A DNA stretch of 64,000 nucleotides from Bacillus changyiensis (GTDB taxonomy: Bacteria > Bacillota > Bacilli > Bacillales > Bacillaceae): positions 81,641 to 145,640 of the forward strand of contig NZ_JAQFWW010000007.1 in assembly GCF_027706145.1 (NCBI RefSeq). The letters are read 5' to 3'. A model generated the notes under the pieces. The model was not told the DNA's origin, did no database searches, and worked only from the letters and a program-made list of their open reading frames with translations. Made by a program: the position numbers and the translations under genes. Of this stretch, positions 17,030 to 26,429 are shown piece by piece. The first letter of the stretch is position 1. Every line of letters starts with the position of its first letter.

Positions 17030-18391
17030 TCAATGATCTGAAACGCGCTTACCAATTCTAAATAAATAATAAGTAGCAGTAATTACCGCCATAAATGTAA
17101 CCCCGACAATCAAAGATACACGCGTATCATCGTTGAACCACATTCCAACTAAAACCATGAGCAAAAAGGCAATCGTTAAATAGTTTGTAACAGGCGCAAA
17201 TGGCATTTTGAACGGATGATTGTCAAGTTCAGCCCCTTTCGCCTTTCTAAAACCGAGATGGCTAATTAAAATCACAAACCATGGAATCATCCCCGGTAGA
17301 ATACTTGCACTATATACATAGACAAAGATGTTTGGCGGTGAAATATAATTTAAAACAACACCGACTGCCAAACCGATTAGCACAGCAAGGGTTCCATACA
17401 ATGGTACACCATTTCGGGAAATCTTCTTAAAGATGGCTGGCGCTTGTCCATTGACACCCAATGTATAAAGCATACGTCCTGCACTGAAAATACCGCTGTT
17501 ACAGCCTGACATAGCTGCGGTAATCACAACAAAGTTAATGATACCAGCTGCTGCGGTAATTCCGATTTTCGCAAATGTTGAGACAAACGGGCTTCCCAAT
17601 GTGTTTAGTTCATCCCAAGGATAAACTGTGACAATGACAAAAATGGCGCCGATATAAAAAATTAAAATACGCCAGATGAGGCTTTGGATAGCATTTTTTA
17701 ACGTGTTTTGCGGATCTTTTGCTTCCCCGGCTGTAATCCCGATCAGTTCAACTCCTTGATAGGCTGCGATGACAAGAGATAATGCAAAGAAGAACCCCGT
17801 AAAACCTCCTGTAAAGAAACCTCCATGTGACCAAAGATTTGACAAACCGATTGCATACCCACCATTGCCAAAACCGAAGAAAATCAAACCGAATCCAGCG
17901 ATAATCATTAAAACAATCGTAATGATTTTAATCATGGCAAACCAAAACTCAAATTCTCCAAACGATTTAACGGAAATCAGATTGGCTCCGCCAAGGATTG
18001 CCATCGCGATAATCCCTGGAATCCACGCAGGCAGATCCGGGAACCAATACTGCATATACTTCCCAACGGCGATAATCTCTGACATCCCGACTATTACCCA
18101 CTGAAACCAGTTGCTCCACGCTGTCAAATACCCAGCAAGCGGATGAATATATTGATGACCAAATGTCGCAAATGAACCCGTACTAGGTTCCACATACAAC
18201 ATTTCTCCCATTGCACGCATAATAAAAAAGATAAAGATTCCGCAGATTGCATAAGCAAGCAGAACAGACGGACCAGTCCATTTAATCGTGCTGGCTGATC
18301 CCATAAATAAACCAACACCGATGGTCCCGCCTAAAGCAATCATCTGAATATGGCGCGCTCCCAAACCCCTCTTCAGTTCTTTGTTAGCCAC
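17030..18391 (-). CDS. ybxG: YbxG amino-acid permease (APC superfamily)
   Basis: 453 residues with about 12 transmembrane segments and the APC signature [20 protein letters not shown] at the N-terminus. It closely resembles YbxG of B. subtilis, which I recall as implicated in threonine/serine uptake. The start is GTG 18391, preceded by GGAGGA. It is monocistronic, with a terminator. In B. subtilis it lies next to csgA, as here after insertion of several genes. Confidence 0.82.
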   Translation of the reverse strand: MANKELKRGLGARHIQMIALGGTIGVGLFMGSASTIKWTGPSVLLAYAICGIFIFFIMRAMGEMLYVEPSTGSFATFGHQYIHPLAGYLTAWSNWFQWVIVGMSEIIAVGKYMQYWFPDLPAWIPGIIAMAILGGANLISVKSFGEFEFWFAMIKIITIVLMIIAGFGLIFFGFGNGGYAIGLSNLWSHGGFFTGGFTGFFFALSLVIAAYQGVELIGITAGEAKDPQNTLKNAIQSLIWRILIFYIGAIFVIVTVYPWDELNTLGSPFVSTFAKIGITAAAGIINFVVITAAMSGCNSGIFSAGRMLYTLGVNGQAPAIFKKISRNGVPLYGTLAVLIGLAVGVVLNYISPPNIFVYVYSASILPGMIPWFVILISHLGFRKAKGAELDNHPFKMPFAPVTNYLTIAFLLMVLVGMWFNDDTRVSLIVGVTFMAVITATYYLFRIGKRVSDH

Positions 18392-18590
18392 TTCTCTTCC
18401 TCCTCTAAGTATAAGGGGACTCCTTTTTCTGTTTAAGTCGTAATAAAAATCTAAAAAACTTATGATATACTTTCCAATTAACTTATTTCATCATAATAAA
18501 TTTTTTCATAAAATACAATTGTTTTTTTCAGAAGAACAGTTTTTAAGAGATTAAATGATGGCCAATCACTATATTGATATAAAATAAAAC

Positions 18591-18618
18591 AGACGCATCT
18601 TGATTTTAAGATGCGTCT
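18591..18618 (-). terminator. Terminator overlapping the end of yfnB
   Basis: AGACGCATCTT (18591-18601) and AAGATGCGTCT (18608-18618) form a perfect 11-bp stem. On the minus strand it is followed by GTTTTATTTTAT. The stem covers the last codons of yfnB. Confidence 0.82.
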
Positions 18619-19310
18619 GCCTTACGGTCTAGAATTTGATACAACTCAGCCGGTTTTTGAATTTGATATGTAGGAACAATGTCGATATGATGAGGTTTCA
18701 GACTAGGGTTCACCCAACACGTATCAACTCCTGCCAATTGCCCCCCTTTTATGTCCGCTGTTAAAGAGTCCCCGATAATCAGGCTTTGATCTTTTCTAAA
18801 ATGCGGAACCCGCGCAAACACGTAATCAAAGTATTCCTTCATCGGCTTTTGGTAACCGGTGTCTTCTGAAACAAAAATATCTTTAAACATTGGATACAAT
18901 CCTGAATCATGCAAACGTTTATACTGTGTTTTAGAAATGCCGTTCGTCACAATATATAAATCATATTGATCTTTTAAGTTTTCAATCAATTGAAAAGCTC
19001 CATCTATTAATTGATGCCCTTTCTCAAGGAAACTCTGATACTGCTTCTCTAGTAAAACTCCATCAACATCAATGTCATACTCCTTGAATAAAAGAGAAAA
19101 ACGAGTGTTGACCACTTCTTCACGATCCATTTCTCCGTCTTCAAACGCCCTCCATAATCTATGGTTCAGCTTTTTATAATCTGATTTGATCTCCTTTGTA
19201 AAAGGTATGTTTTGTTGCTCAAAAAGCAGGTGCAACGCTGAATCTTCCGCTGCACTAAAATCTAAAAGTGTCTGATCTACATCAAAAAATAATGTCCGAT
19301 ACTTCTTCAT
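18606..19310 (-). CDS. yfnB: YfnB, HAD-type pyrimidine nucleotidase (YjjG family)
   Basis: ATG 19310, preceded by GGAGGCC, gives 234 residues, the usual YjjG/YfnB length. HAD motifs are visible: motif I FFDVDQTLLD (nucleophile Asp near residue 9), motif II IVTNG, motif III with a conserved Lys (TGYQKP) and motif IV IIGDSLTADI. The family dephosphorylates nucleotides, including non-canonical pyrimidines (house-cleaning). It is a stand-alone gene. Confidence 0.8.
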   Translation of the reverse strand: MKKYRTLFFDVDQTLLDFSAAEDSALHLLFEQQNIPFTKEIKSDYKKLNHRLWRAFEDGEMDREEVVNTRFSLLFKEYDIDVDGVLLEKQYQSFLEKGHQLIDGAFQLIENLKDQYDLYIVTNGISKTQYKRLHDSGLYPMFKDIFVSEDTGYQKPMKEYFDYVFARVPHFRKDQSLIIGDSLTADIKGGQLAGVDTCWVNPSLKPHHIDIVPTYQIQKPAELYQILDRKADAS

Positions 19311-19497
19311 AGGTGGCCTCCGTTTTTTTGTTAGTTGATTTAAGTATACACTCTTGTAGAGGCAAAGTGTTCTCTCCATGCTTAGTTAACGGAAAGATGA
19401 CTAACCTTAGAGGGACGTTTGCTGTTGTGTGATGTGATTTAAGAAAGGGTAAACTGATCTATCTATTCATTTTGATCGTTATCCTTTGATTTAGGTG

Positions 19498-19672
19498 TTT
19501 TAAAGAGAGGGGTCAACATGAATCAGGATGAATTGCGAGACTCCTGCGGAAACAGCGAGCCAGGTGAGACCCCACAGGAGCAAGGAACGAGCTTCGAGAA
19601 GGCTCGCGGAAAGCGAGCAAACTCCCCAATTTTTATTCATCCACACTACTTTCAGGACACCCCTCTTTAATA
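19498..19672. repeat. Palindromic Bacillaceae intergenic repeat element
   Basis: The core (GACTCCTGCGGAAACAGCGA ... CCCCACAGGAGC ... CTCGCGGAAAGCGAGC) matches a family of intergenic repeats I know from many Bacillus and related genomes. Its ends are nearly complementary: AAAGAGAGGGG at 19502 and ACCCCTCTTT at about 19660, as typical copies also show. It is unrelated in composition to flanking DNA and has no coding frame. It sits exactly between yfnB and the start of the acquired gene cluster. Confidence 0.65.
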
Positions 19673-19678
19673 AACAAT

Positions 19679-20608
19679 TCAGCTTTTCATTGTGGGGGAT
19701 TTTTCTTGCAATTGTGTTTTGTCTTGCCGAGTTGTCGCGATAATTCCAAATAATACGCAGGCTATCCCTACAAAATGTCCCCACTGAATGGTTTCTTTCA
19801 GGAAAATATATGAAAACAGAAGGGAAGAAACAGCAATAATTCCGGTAAATACTGCCGATGTACTGACAGCAACTTTAGAAACGCCATAATACCAAAGCAC
19901 AAAGCCGACAACAGTCACAATGACTGCATAATAAATGATATTGAGCCAACTGGTCATTGTTGGTTGAGTAAAATCGAATGATAGTGCTTCATAAATTGCA
20001 AACGGTAAAAACATGAAGAACCCGATTAACGTAGCAAAGGTTGCAATACATAAAGCAGACAGTTTCCCAGAGAGTACCTTACCGAATATCGTAAATAATG
20101 ACTCCCCTACAACAGCACCAAATATTAAGATTGTTCCTACCCACTTAGGAACACCTGGAATGACTTCATGAGATTCACCGCTTAATAAGTGGATGACTGA
20201 AATCCCGCATACAGCTAACAATATCCCAAGCCATTGATGACGAGATAACTTTTCTTTTAAAAACATAAATGATATGAAACAAATGACCATCGGAGTCGTA
20301 CTTGTGATAATGCCACTTTCAGTAGCGGTTGTGTATTTTAAACCGTATAGCAATAATACGCTAAAGCCAAACACACCTGTCAATGCCAACATAAAGAGAG
20401 TCAATATATCACGCTTTGATATCTTCGGAAAAGGTTTTTCCGTAAAATAAAGAAGCACTAAAAGCAATAGAGCTGCAATTCCATAACGAATTCCTGAAGC
20501 TAAATAAATGGGAAAGTCATTTAAAATCCATTTTCCGACGACAAAGGAGCTACCAACTGTCGTCATTGCAATTGCCATTGCTAGATAAGCTTTTACCTGA
20601 TGTTTCAT
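19679..20608 (-). CDS. EamA/DMT-family exporter, last gene of the trp-sugar operon
   Basis: ATG 20608, preceded by AGGAGG, gives 309 residues with ten transmembrane segments in two EamA repeats. The DMT superfamily exports amino acids, sugars and metabolites. As the final gene of the operon, 26 bp after the nucleotide-sugar dehydrogenase gene, it is the obvious candidate exporter of the cluster product; this is inferred from position. A frame extension to 20695 lacks a ribosome-binding site. Confidence 0.8.
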   Translation of the reverse strand: MKHQVKAYLAMAIAMTTVGSSFVVGKWILNDFPIYLASGIRYGIAALLLLVLLYFTEKPFPKISKRDILTLFMLALTGVFGFSVLLLYGLKYTTATESGIITSTTPMVICFISFMFLKEKLSRHQWLGILLAVCGISVIHLLSGESHEVIPGVPKWVGTILIFGAVVGESLFTIFGKVLSGKLSALCIATFATLIGFFMFLPFAIYEALSFDFTQPTMTSWLNIIYYAVIVTVVGFVLWYYGVSKVAVSTSAVFTGIIAVSSLLFSYIFLKETIQWGHFVGIACVLFGIIATTRQDKTQLQEKSPTMKS

Positions 20609-20633
20609 TTGATTCCTCCTATACGGAGCCAAT

Positions 20634-21992
20634 TCACCCGCCAGCAAGCACCGTTTCTGACATGATTGGACCAGTCTCTTTGATGATATCGCCAATACAT
20701 GTCACATGAGATGTTTTCAATCCATTAAAAGCATTCCGAGTATCTAAGATAGGCACTCCGGATTCAGCAATTCTTTTGAAATCATAAGTGGAATGCGCTG
20801 TAAGGAGCACAACCAAGTCGTAGTGACAAAGTTCTTCATAGTTCAGCTCTGATTGAATGTTGATTTGCTGATCATTAGCATCCAAAATATGATCACAAAA
20901 TGGGTCGTTAACCGTTATGACGGCTCCTTTTTCTTTTAATAGTGCATAAACATTTAAACTAGGTGACTCTCGGTGATCGTTTACATCTGGCTTATATGCC
21001 ATTCCCAGCAATAAGATTTTCCCTCCATTTATACATTTCTTTTGAGCATTAAGCAATTCAGATATTTTTCCAACAACATAATTAGGCATGTTCCTGTTGA
21101 TATCTTGGGAAAGTTCGATAAAGCGACTAAAAAAATTCTCTTCTTTTGCTCTCCACGTCAGATACATCGGATCAAGGGGTATACAATGTCCGCCAATACC
21201 AGGTCCAGGATAAAATGGCATAAACCCAAAAGGCTTAGTAGAGGCTGCTTTTATAACTTCCCAAATGTTTACACCTAGGGAGTCACACATTAGTGCCATC
21301 TCATTAATAAAAGCTATATTAATACTACGGAACGTATTTTCTAATAATTTAGATACTTCAGCAACTTTTGGAGTTGAGACCGGAAAAGTTTGATTTACGA
21401 TTGTGCCATAAAGAGTTTCTCCAAGCTCTAAACAGTTATTTGTAACACCTCCTATTACTTTCGGGGTATTGAGGATTGTGTACTTTTTGTTTCCAGGATC
21501 TACTCGTTCAGGTGAATAACATAAGTGATAATCAATTCCAGCATGCAGATTAGTAAGAGCTAGTGCTTTTTCAATTCGCTCCTCAGTAGTACCAGGATAA
21601 GTAGTACTTTCTAATACCACAAGTGTCCCAGGTCTCAAATATTTTTTAAGTTTACCAACAACATATTCAATTGCAGAAAGGTCTGGATCAAGATTCTTGT
21701 TCAATGGTGTTGGAACGCAAATACAGATGGCATCAAGAAAGCTAATGCTGGAAAATTCAGTTGTCGCTTTGAAGTGACTATTATCAACTATAAACTGAAT
21801 ATCCTCATCTTTCACATCCGTGATATACGAATAGCCCTTATTTAAAATATCTACTTTCTCTTGATGTAAGTCAATTCCTGTAACTCGAAATCCAGTTTGG
21901 CCAAAAGCAATACAAAGAGGTAAACCTACATAACCCAAGCCAATTATACCAATATTTGCTTGTCTTGAATTTATTTTTTCAATAAGATCCAA
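20634..21992 (-). CDS. UDP-sugar 6-dehydrogenase (WbpA/UDP-GlcNAc 6-dehydrogenase type)
   Basis: 452 residues with Rossmann motif IGIIGLGYVGLPL and the catalytic-cysteine motif GIGGHCIPLDP; closest in style to UDP-N-acetylglucosamine 6-dehydrogenases. It would oxidise C6 of a nucleotide sugar to a uronate with 2 NAD+. TTG 21992, spaced 5-6 nt from GAGGTGGG, looks the best start; ATG 22016 overlaps the upstream stop as TAATG. Together with Gfo/Idh and DegT enzymes it recalls the WbpA-WbpB-WbpE route to 3-amino-uronates, but no glycosyltransferase is present. Confidence 0.8.
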   Translation of the reverse strand: MDLIEKINSRQANIGIIGLGYVGLPLCIAFGQTGFRVTGIDLHQEKVDILNKGYSYITDVKDEDIQFIVDNSHFKATTEFSSISFLDAICICVPTPLNKNLDPDLSAIEYVVGKLKKYLRPGTLVVLESTTYPGTTEERIEKALALTNLHAGIDYHLCYSPERVDPGNKKYTILNTPKVIGGVTNNCLELGETLYGTIVNQTFPVSTPKVAEVSKLLENTFRSINIAFINEMALMCDSLGVNIWEVIKAASTKPFGFMPFYPGPGIGGHCIPLDPMYLTWRAKEENFFSRFIELSQDINRNMPNYVVGKISELLNAQKKCINGGKILLLGMAYKPDVNDHRESPSLNVYALLKEKGAVITVNDPFCDHILDANDQQINIQSELNYEELCHYDLVVLLTAHSTYDFKRIAESGVPILDTRNAFNGLKTSHVTCIGDIIKETGPIMSETVLAGG

Positions 21993-22015
21993 TATTCCCA
22001 CCTCACAATTTTTCA

Positions 22016-22681
22016 TTATTTAAGATGAAATGTTTGACTGAGATAAGACTGGGATGCATCTAACGCCTGGAAGATCACTTCAGCCGAAACACCTGGAACT
22101 TGACAGCCTAAAATCCATATCGAACGTGTTTTTTCTGTTATCTTTTGTTTCTCACTATCACGGTAACAGAACAGGGACAGGACCTTTTCATCATCTATTA
22201 ACACCAACATATTTGAATCCAATTTTTCTGGATTTTGACTACCGATCGGTTGAAACCATTCTCCACCTTTTGATAAAGTTAAACGAATATCTCCTTTAAC
22301 TTGGGCAGCATCAAAAACACCAAGGGGGATCAAATGTTTAACAGCGGCTACATTCACTGCATCTACAATCGGATGAATTACGGGAATTCGAGTCAACTCC
22401 TCCTTTATCAAAAATCGCTGAATTAAATTTTGCACTGAAGGAGGTGTCTTTTTAGTATTTAAGCCAAGTTGTTGATAAAAGTCTTGATAAGCCACGATAC
22501 GTTCTGTTTGTGCAACTTCTGACTTGCTTTTCCCCTGCCATTTTTCGTGTAGAACTTCCCAATCAGCTTTTAAATCTAGCTTTTCGGTAATTATAGGTTC
22601 TAAGTCAAGTTTGACAGCAAAAACCTGTACCTCATTCAGCTTTTTTTCAACTTCGTCTGACATTGAAATGGTTTGATACAT
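22016..22681 (-). CDS. Stand-alone B3/B4 (PheRS-beta editing-like) domain protein
   Basis: 221 residues from ATG 22681, which is 11 nt after the stop of the preceding gene and about 12 nt after GGAGG. The centre (PVIHPIVDAVNVAAVKHLIPLG, residues about 107-128, and the later SIWILGCQVPGVSAE region) is typical of B3/4 proteins, related to the domain of phenylalanyl-tRNA synthetase that hydrolyses mischarged tRNA. Role in the operon is unknown. A trans-editing, self-protective role would fit a cluster making an amino-acid-like product (inference). Confidence 0.7.
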   Translation of the reverse strand: MYQTISMSDEVEKKLNEVQVFAVKLDLEPIITEKLDLKADWEVLHEKWQGKSKSEVAQTERIVAYQDFYQQLGLNTKKTPPSVQNLIQRFLIKEELTRIPVIHPIVDAVNVAAVKHLIPLGVFDAAQVKGDIRLTLSKGGEWFQPIGSQNPEKLDSNMLVLIDDEKVLSLFCYRDSEKQKITEKTRSIWILGCQVPGVSAEVIFQALDASQSYLSQTFHLK

Positions 22682-22691
22682 TTGAATTTCA

Positions 22692-23084
22692 CTACCCTCC
22701 AAAAATAATTTCAGATTCAACCGAGATATGAAGTTCTTCGGCGGTCATTGTTTGTTCTACAGCAATTAAAATATTGTAATGATTAGGAAAATGACATTCA
22801 TCAAAACCTAAAACATGACCTATTACCGTATTGTTTATAATGACTTGATCTCCGCGCTCAACCACGCCGCCACAGTTCATTTCTGCAAAACCAAGAAAGC
22901 CAACTTCATTTATGGTGTCACCACTTTTAGCATTTTTGTGTGTTGTTGTTACGATCTCGTGAATCTCCCCCTGTTGTACACAGCGTGTTTCGAAATCTAT
23001 TAATCTCATCCCTCTGTCCCTTTGTTTGTGAAATAGTAATTTAACAAAAACACCTTTGACAATTCTCTTGTTTACGAGCTTCAT
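22692..23084 (-). CDS. 130-aa protein of unknown function in the trp-sugar operon
   Basis: ATG 23084 overlaps the upstream stop as ATGA. The protein is soluble and beta-rich in appearance, with conserved-looking segments CVQQGEIHEIVTTTHKNAK, GFAEMNCGG and GFDECHFPNHYNI. Four Cys and several His residues could bind metal, but I see no known motif. I do not recognise the family with certainty. Tight coupling on both sides says it belongs to the pathway. Confidence 0.7.
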   Translation of the reverse strand: MKLVNKRIVKGVFVKLLFHKQRDRGMRLIDFETRCVQQGEIHEIVTTTHKNAKSGDTINEVGFLGFAEMNCGGVVERGDQVIINNTVIGHVLGFDECHFPNHYNILIAVEQTMTAEELHISVESEIIFGG

Positions 23085-24001
23085 ATTTTTAGATTCTCCG
23101 TTTCATACGTTTCTTGTACCAATCGGACAGCATCTAAACCTGCTTCTCCATGACAATTTCCCAGCTCTATTTGCCTTTTGAAATCAAGTAAAATTTGCTC
23201 ATATTCATGGTATAGAGACGACTTAAATTCAGGAAATTCTTCCAGCATATCGACATAAATCTTTTGACCATTCTTTAACATAATAAGAACATCCTTTTTC
23301 TCACCATGAAGATAACCCCAATCAAGTTCTACATGTACTTTAATATCTGAATTTGTGATTAACTGAATAGATGCTTTGATGTCAACATGATGTTCATCAC
23401 GGATAATATTTGCAGCTTGCACCCTCATTTTCCCTAAAAAGAATGAGAGTGTATCAAATACGTTCGGTCCATTATCTGCAACACATCCACCACCGCATCG
23501 TTCTGGCTGCAAATACCACTTATCTTCCCCTGCGTGTTCTTCAATCAACTCTAAATAACTAGCATGAACTGCAGCAATCTCTTCTTTAGATGTCAACATC
23601 TCTACCGCTTGAACAAAATGAATATTGTATCTCCGATGAAACGCTGTGAACAAAGTAACATTCATTTCACGAGAAATAGCAACCAGTTCCTCAGCTTCTT
23701 TTAAAGTTAAAGTCAATGGTTTTTCGCAACATACATGTTTTCTAGCTTTTAAAGCATCTCGACATATTTCAAAATGTTTATCATTCGGAACATTTACAAT
23801 CACTGCATCAATATCTTCCCTGGTTAATAGATCATGGTAATTAGAGAAACACAAAACTTCACTATCGTTAAAATTTTCAAGTCTTTCAACATTGAGGTCA
23901 CAAACTGCAGTTAATAAAGGATCGTTCAGTTTATTTTGTAAAGCAAAAACATAAAATTTAGAAATAACTCCCATTCCGATTATACCAATTTTAAGACTCA
24001 T
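23081..24001 (-). CDS. Gfo/Idh/MocA-family oxidoreductase (second copy)
   Basis: 306 residues. N-terminal Rossmann motif IGIIGMGVIS and the family's CEKPLTLT motif (catalytic Lys near residue 93) are present, with a C-terminal beta-sheet domain (CGGGCVADNGPNVFD). Such enzymes use NAD(P) to oxidise or reduce a hydroxyl/keto group of sugars and cyclitols. It overlaps both neighbours by 4 bp (ATGA). In the operon it may oxidise a sugar or inositol carbon before transamination. Confidence 0.82.
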   Translation of the reverse strand: MSLKIGIIGMGVISKFYVFALQNKLNDPLLTAVCDLNVERLENFNDSEVLCFSNYHDLLTREDIDAVIVNVPNDKHFEICRDALKARKHVCCEKPLTLTLKEAEELVAISREMNVTLFTAFHRRYNIHFVQAVEMLTSKEEIAAVHASYLELIEEHAGEDKWYLQPERCGGGCVADNGPNVFDTLSFFLGKMRVQAANIIRDEHHVDIKASIQLITNSDIKVHVELDWGYLHGEKKDVLIMLKNGQKIYVDMLEEFPEFKSSLYHEYEQILLDFKRQIELGNCHGEAGLDAVRLVQETYETENLKI

Positions 24002-25122
24002 GAGTGTGTGACCACCTTTTCAATTTCAGGTATAGTAATACCAAATTGGGTTCCTAATGTTGATAAATCTTCGAAAACATTTCTATCGATTGCGACTAAC
24101 TCAGATTGGTTCTTTCTCATTGATTCTAAGTATCCTGGATAAACAACTTGGTTTGAATCAGAAGTAGTCGGACAGTTTAATAATGTTTCTAGCATTGAAT
24201 CAATTTGACCTTGAAACTCTAACAGAGGACGAAATGCTTCCACATTTAATACGAGAAAAAAGTGGCCAATGTTTTGATCTTTTTTTGAATGATCATCACT
24301 TTGTTCTGTTTGTAATATTTGTGGATCTGGACCTACATTTGCGCCAGAAAGCACACCGCAAAGGATATCGACCAATAAACCTAAGCCATATCCTTTTGCT
24401 CCTCCTGTTGCTAGCGCCCCCCCAAGCATCTGAAGATGACCTGTTCCCTCGAAGTATGTATTGGGGTCGATTTGTGGCTGACCGTGATCATCAATTAACC
24501 AACCTTCGGGTATCGATTCTCCCCGGCGTTGAGCATCTCTAATCTTTCCAGTCGCAACAACGGTGGTACTCATGTCAAGTACGAAAGGTGGTACTTTTTT
24601 TGCAGGTGCACTCATGGCAATAGGATTGGTCCCAATCATGTTCACTGAACCACCTAAAGGGCGGGCAATCGTTTGGGAACCAAGATTTGTCATTGCTATT
24701 CCTATCATACCGTTTTTAAGCGCTAGATTTGTATAGTATCCAGCACTGCCAAAATGAGAACTTTGACGAACAACGACACATCCGACCCCGACCTCTTTTG
24801 CTTTTTGAATAGCGACATTTACAGCATAATCGCCAGCTACTAAACCTAGACCATGATGAGCGTCAATGACAGCTGTACCAGGCGATTCTGTAGCTATAGA
24901 GAATTCTGCTTTAGGATTGATACGTCCATCCATTAACCGTTCTAAATAGACATTTCTTAAATTAGTAACGCCATGTGTAGTAAAACCATGTTCATCTGCA
25001 TAACATAGTACTTCAGCAGCAGTTTGACTGTGTTCATCTAATAGTCCTTGAGAAATGAAGACCTCTTTTATAAAATGACGCAAATCATTTTTTTGGATGT
25101 TTACAAAATGGTTAGTACTCAT
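23998..25122 (-). CDS. Ldh2/MDG2-family oxidoreductase (malate/L-sulfolactate dehydrogenase-like)
   Basis: 374 residues with the family's marks: DEHGFTTHGV, VRQSSHFGSAGYY, IGTNPIAMS, DMSTTVVATGK and GGAKGYGLGLLVD. The family reduces or oxidises 2-oxo/2-hydroxy acids, and some members reduce cyclic imino acids such as piperideine-2-carboxylate. The substrate here is unknown. Translation is coupled by 4-bp overlaps with the M20 and Gfo/Idh genes. Confidence 0.8.
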   Translation of the reverse strand: MSTNHFVNIQKNDLRHFIKEVFISQGLLDEHSQTAAEVLCYADEHGFTTHGVTNLRNVYLERLMDGRINPKAEFSIATESPGTAVIDAHHGLGLVAGDYAVNVAIQKAKEVGVGCVVVRQSSHFGSAGYYTNLALKNGMIGIAMTNLGSQTIARPLGGSVNMIGTNPIAMSAPAKKVPPFVLDMSTTVVATGKIRDAQRRGESIPEGWLIDDHGQPQIDPNTYFEGTGHLQMLGGALATGGAKGYGLGLLVDILCGVLSGANVGPDPQILQTEQSDDHSKKDQNIGHFFLVLNVEAFRPLLEFQGQIDSMLETLLNCPTTSDSNQVVYPGYLESMRKNQSELVAIDRNVFEDLSTLGTQFGITIPEIEKVVTHS

Positions 25123-26429
25123 ATTCTCAGCTCCTTCTTCAGCGATAGGTTACTGTATGCAACAAGTAAATCCCCAATGTTAGACGAATACGCCTCAAGC
25201 TCTTTTAATGTAATAAATTCACCTTCAGCATGTGCATTGTTATGGTTCAAGCTGCCAGGTCCATAAACAACTGTATAGATATCTGAACGCTGAGCCCACA
25301 TTGCATCACAAGTAAAAGCATTATTTAATTGTTTCTCTGAGTTTCTTACGAAACCAAGCTGACCTAAAAACTGTTCTATTTCTAAGTTACGGTTGCTCAG
25401 CACTGGTAAACCGTGTTTCATCCATGTTAACCGACATATATCCTGTGTTTCTTTCACTGTCAACAAAGCAGACGGAAGCGCTGAAAATTCTTGCCTGAAA
25501 TGTGTTAATGCCTGATCAACTTCTGTTTCAACCCAATTTTTGATGCGGTCACCATCTTTGTTTTCTACATAAGCAAAGTTCATGAGGAGCTGTCCTGTCC
25601 CAAAAACTTTATTATGCATATGTCCTGTATGAACACCTGCTAGACACATTTTTCCTCCTCGTTCTTCAATTCGAGTAGACAATTTTTTCAGTAACCATTG
25701 TGATAAATATCCTAAAAGCAGTGTCGCATTATGCCCATTATGTGGTGCATCATCTGTTGAATCATTTCCAATGACATCTATTCGTGCTGTCATAGAAGTA
25801 CTAGAATGATCAAAGTAAACACCGTCAGATGGCTCTACAAATAAATTAAATCGACCGAAATATCCTTGTTCAACTAACGATTTGGTACCGTATATTCCCA
25901 TAGCACCACCTTCTTCTCCTGATACACATTGAACTACTATTGAAAGATCATCTAGTAGATCATTCTTTTGGTTTAGTGCTGCTTCAATACCTGCTAACAC
26001 TGCCACACCGGGACCTTTCATATCAACAGCTCCCCGCCCGCAAAACTTCTTTCCATCAAAAGTGACAGGTAATAAACCAGCAACTGTATCCATATGAAAA
26101 TTAAACATCAGCGTCTCTTCTATAGAACGTTCTTTACCAAATCGAAGAACGAGGTTAGGTTGATTGTTCCAAAATAGATCTCCCATTTGTCTAGCTCTCT
26201 CACGAATAGTGAGAGGAATATGTTCTGACTGAAGTACATGGGGATTTGAGGATGCATGATAGACAATGTCACACATTCCATTAAATTGACTCAAAGCATA
26301 ATCTGCGTATAATTGTTGCGCCTTTAATGTCTCAGATTTTACCCCTGTTTCCATCGGTGTGACCGTATTGATATGGAGTAGAGCTAACAGCAAATTGATA
26401 TAATCTGTTGTGAACACTTGTTTACTCAT
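25119..26429 (-). CDS. M20-family metallohydrolase (ArgE/DapE-like)
   Basis: ATG 26429 overlaps the end of the isomerase gene by 8 bp; the product has 436 residues. Metal-site motifs are seen: FHMDTVAG, RGAVDMKGPG (bridging Asp) and SGEEGGAMG (general-base Glu-Glu). M20 enzymes remove N-acyl groups or split peptide/amide bonds with two zinc ions. In this operon it could deacylate an N-acyl amino sugar or process an amide-linked intermediate (inference). Confidence 0.8.
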   Translation of the reverse strand: MSKQVFTTDYINLLLALLHINTVTPMETGVKSETLKAQQLYADYALSQFNGMCDIVYHASSNPHVLQSEHIPLTIRERARQMGDLFWNNQPNLVLRFGKERSIEETLMFNFHMDTVAGLLPVTFDGKKFCGRGAVDMKGPGVAVLAGIEAALNQKNDLLDDLSIVVQCVSGEEGGAMGIYGTKSLVEQGYFGRFNLFVEPSDGVYFDHSSTSMTARIDVIGNDSTDDAPHNGHNATLLLGYLSQWLLKKLSTRIEERGGKMCLAGVHTGHMHNKVFGTGQLLMNFAYVENKDGDRIKNWVETEVDQALTHFRQEFSALPSALLTVKETQDICRLTWMKHGLPVLSNRNLEIEQFLGQLGFVRNSEKQLNNAFTCDAMWAQRSDIYTVVYGPGSLNHNNAHAEGEFITLKELEAYSSNIGDLLVAYSNLSLKKELRI

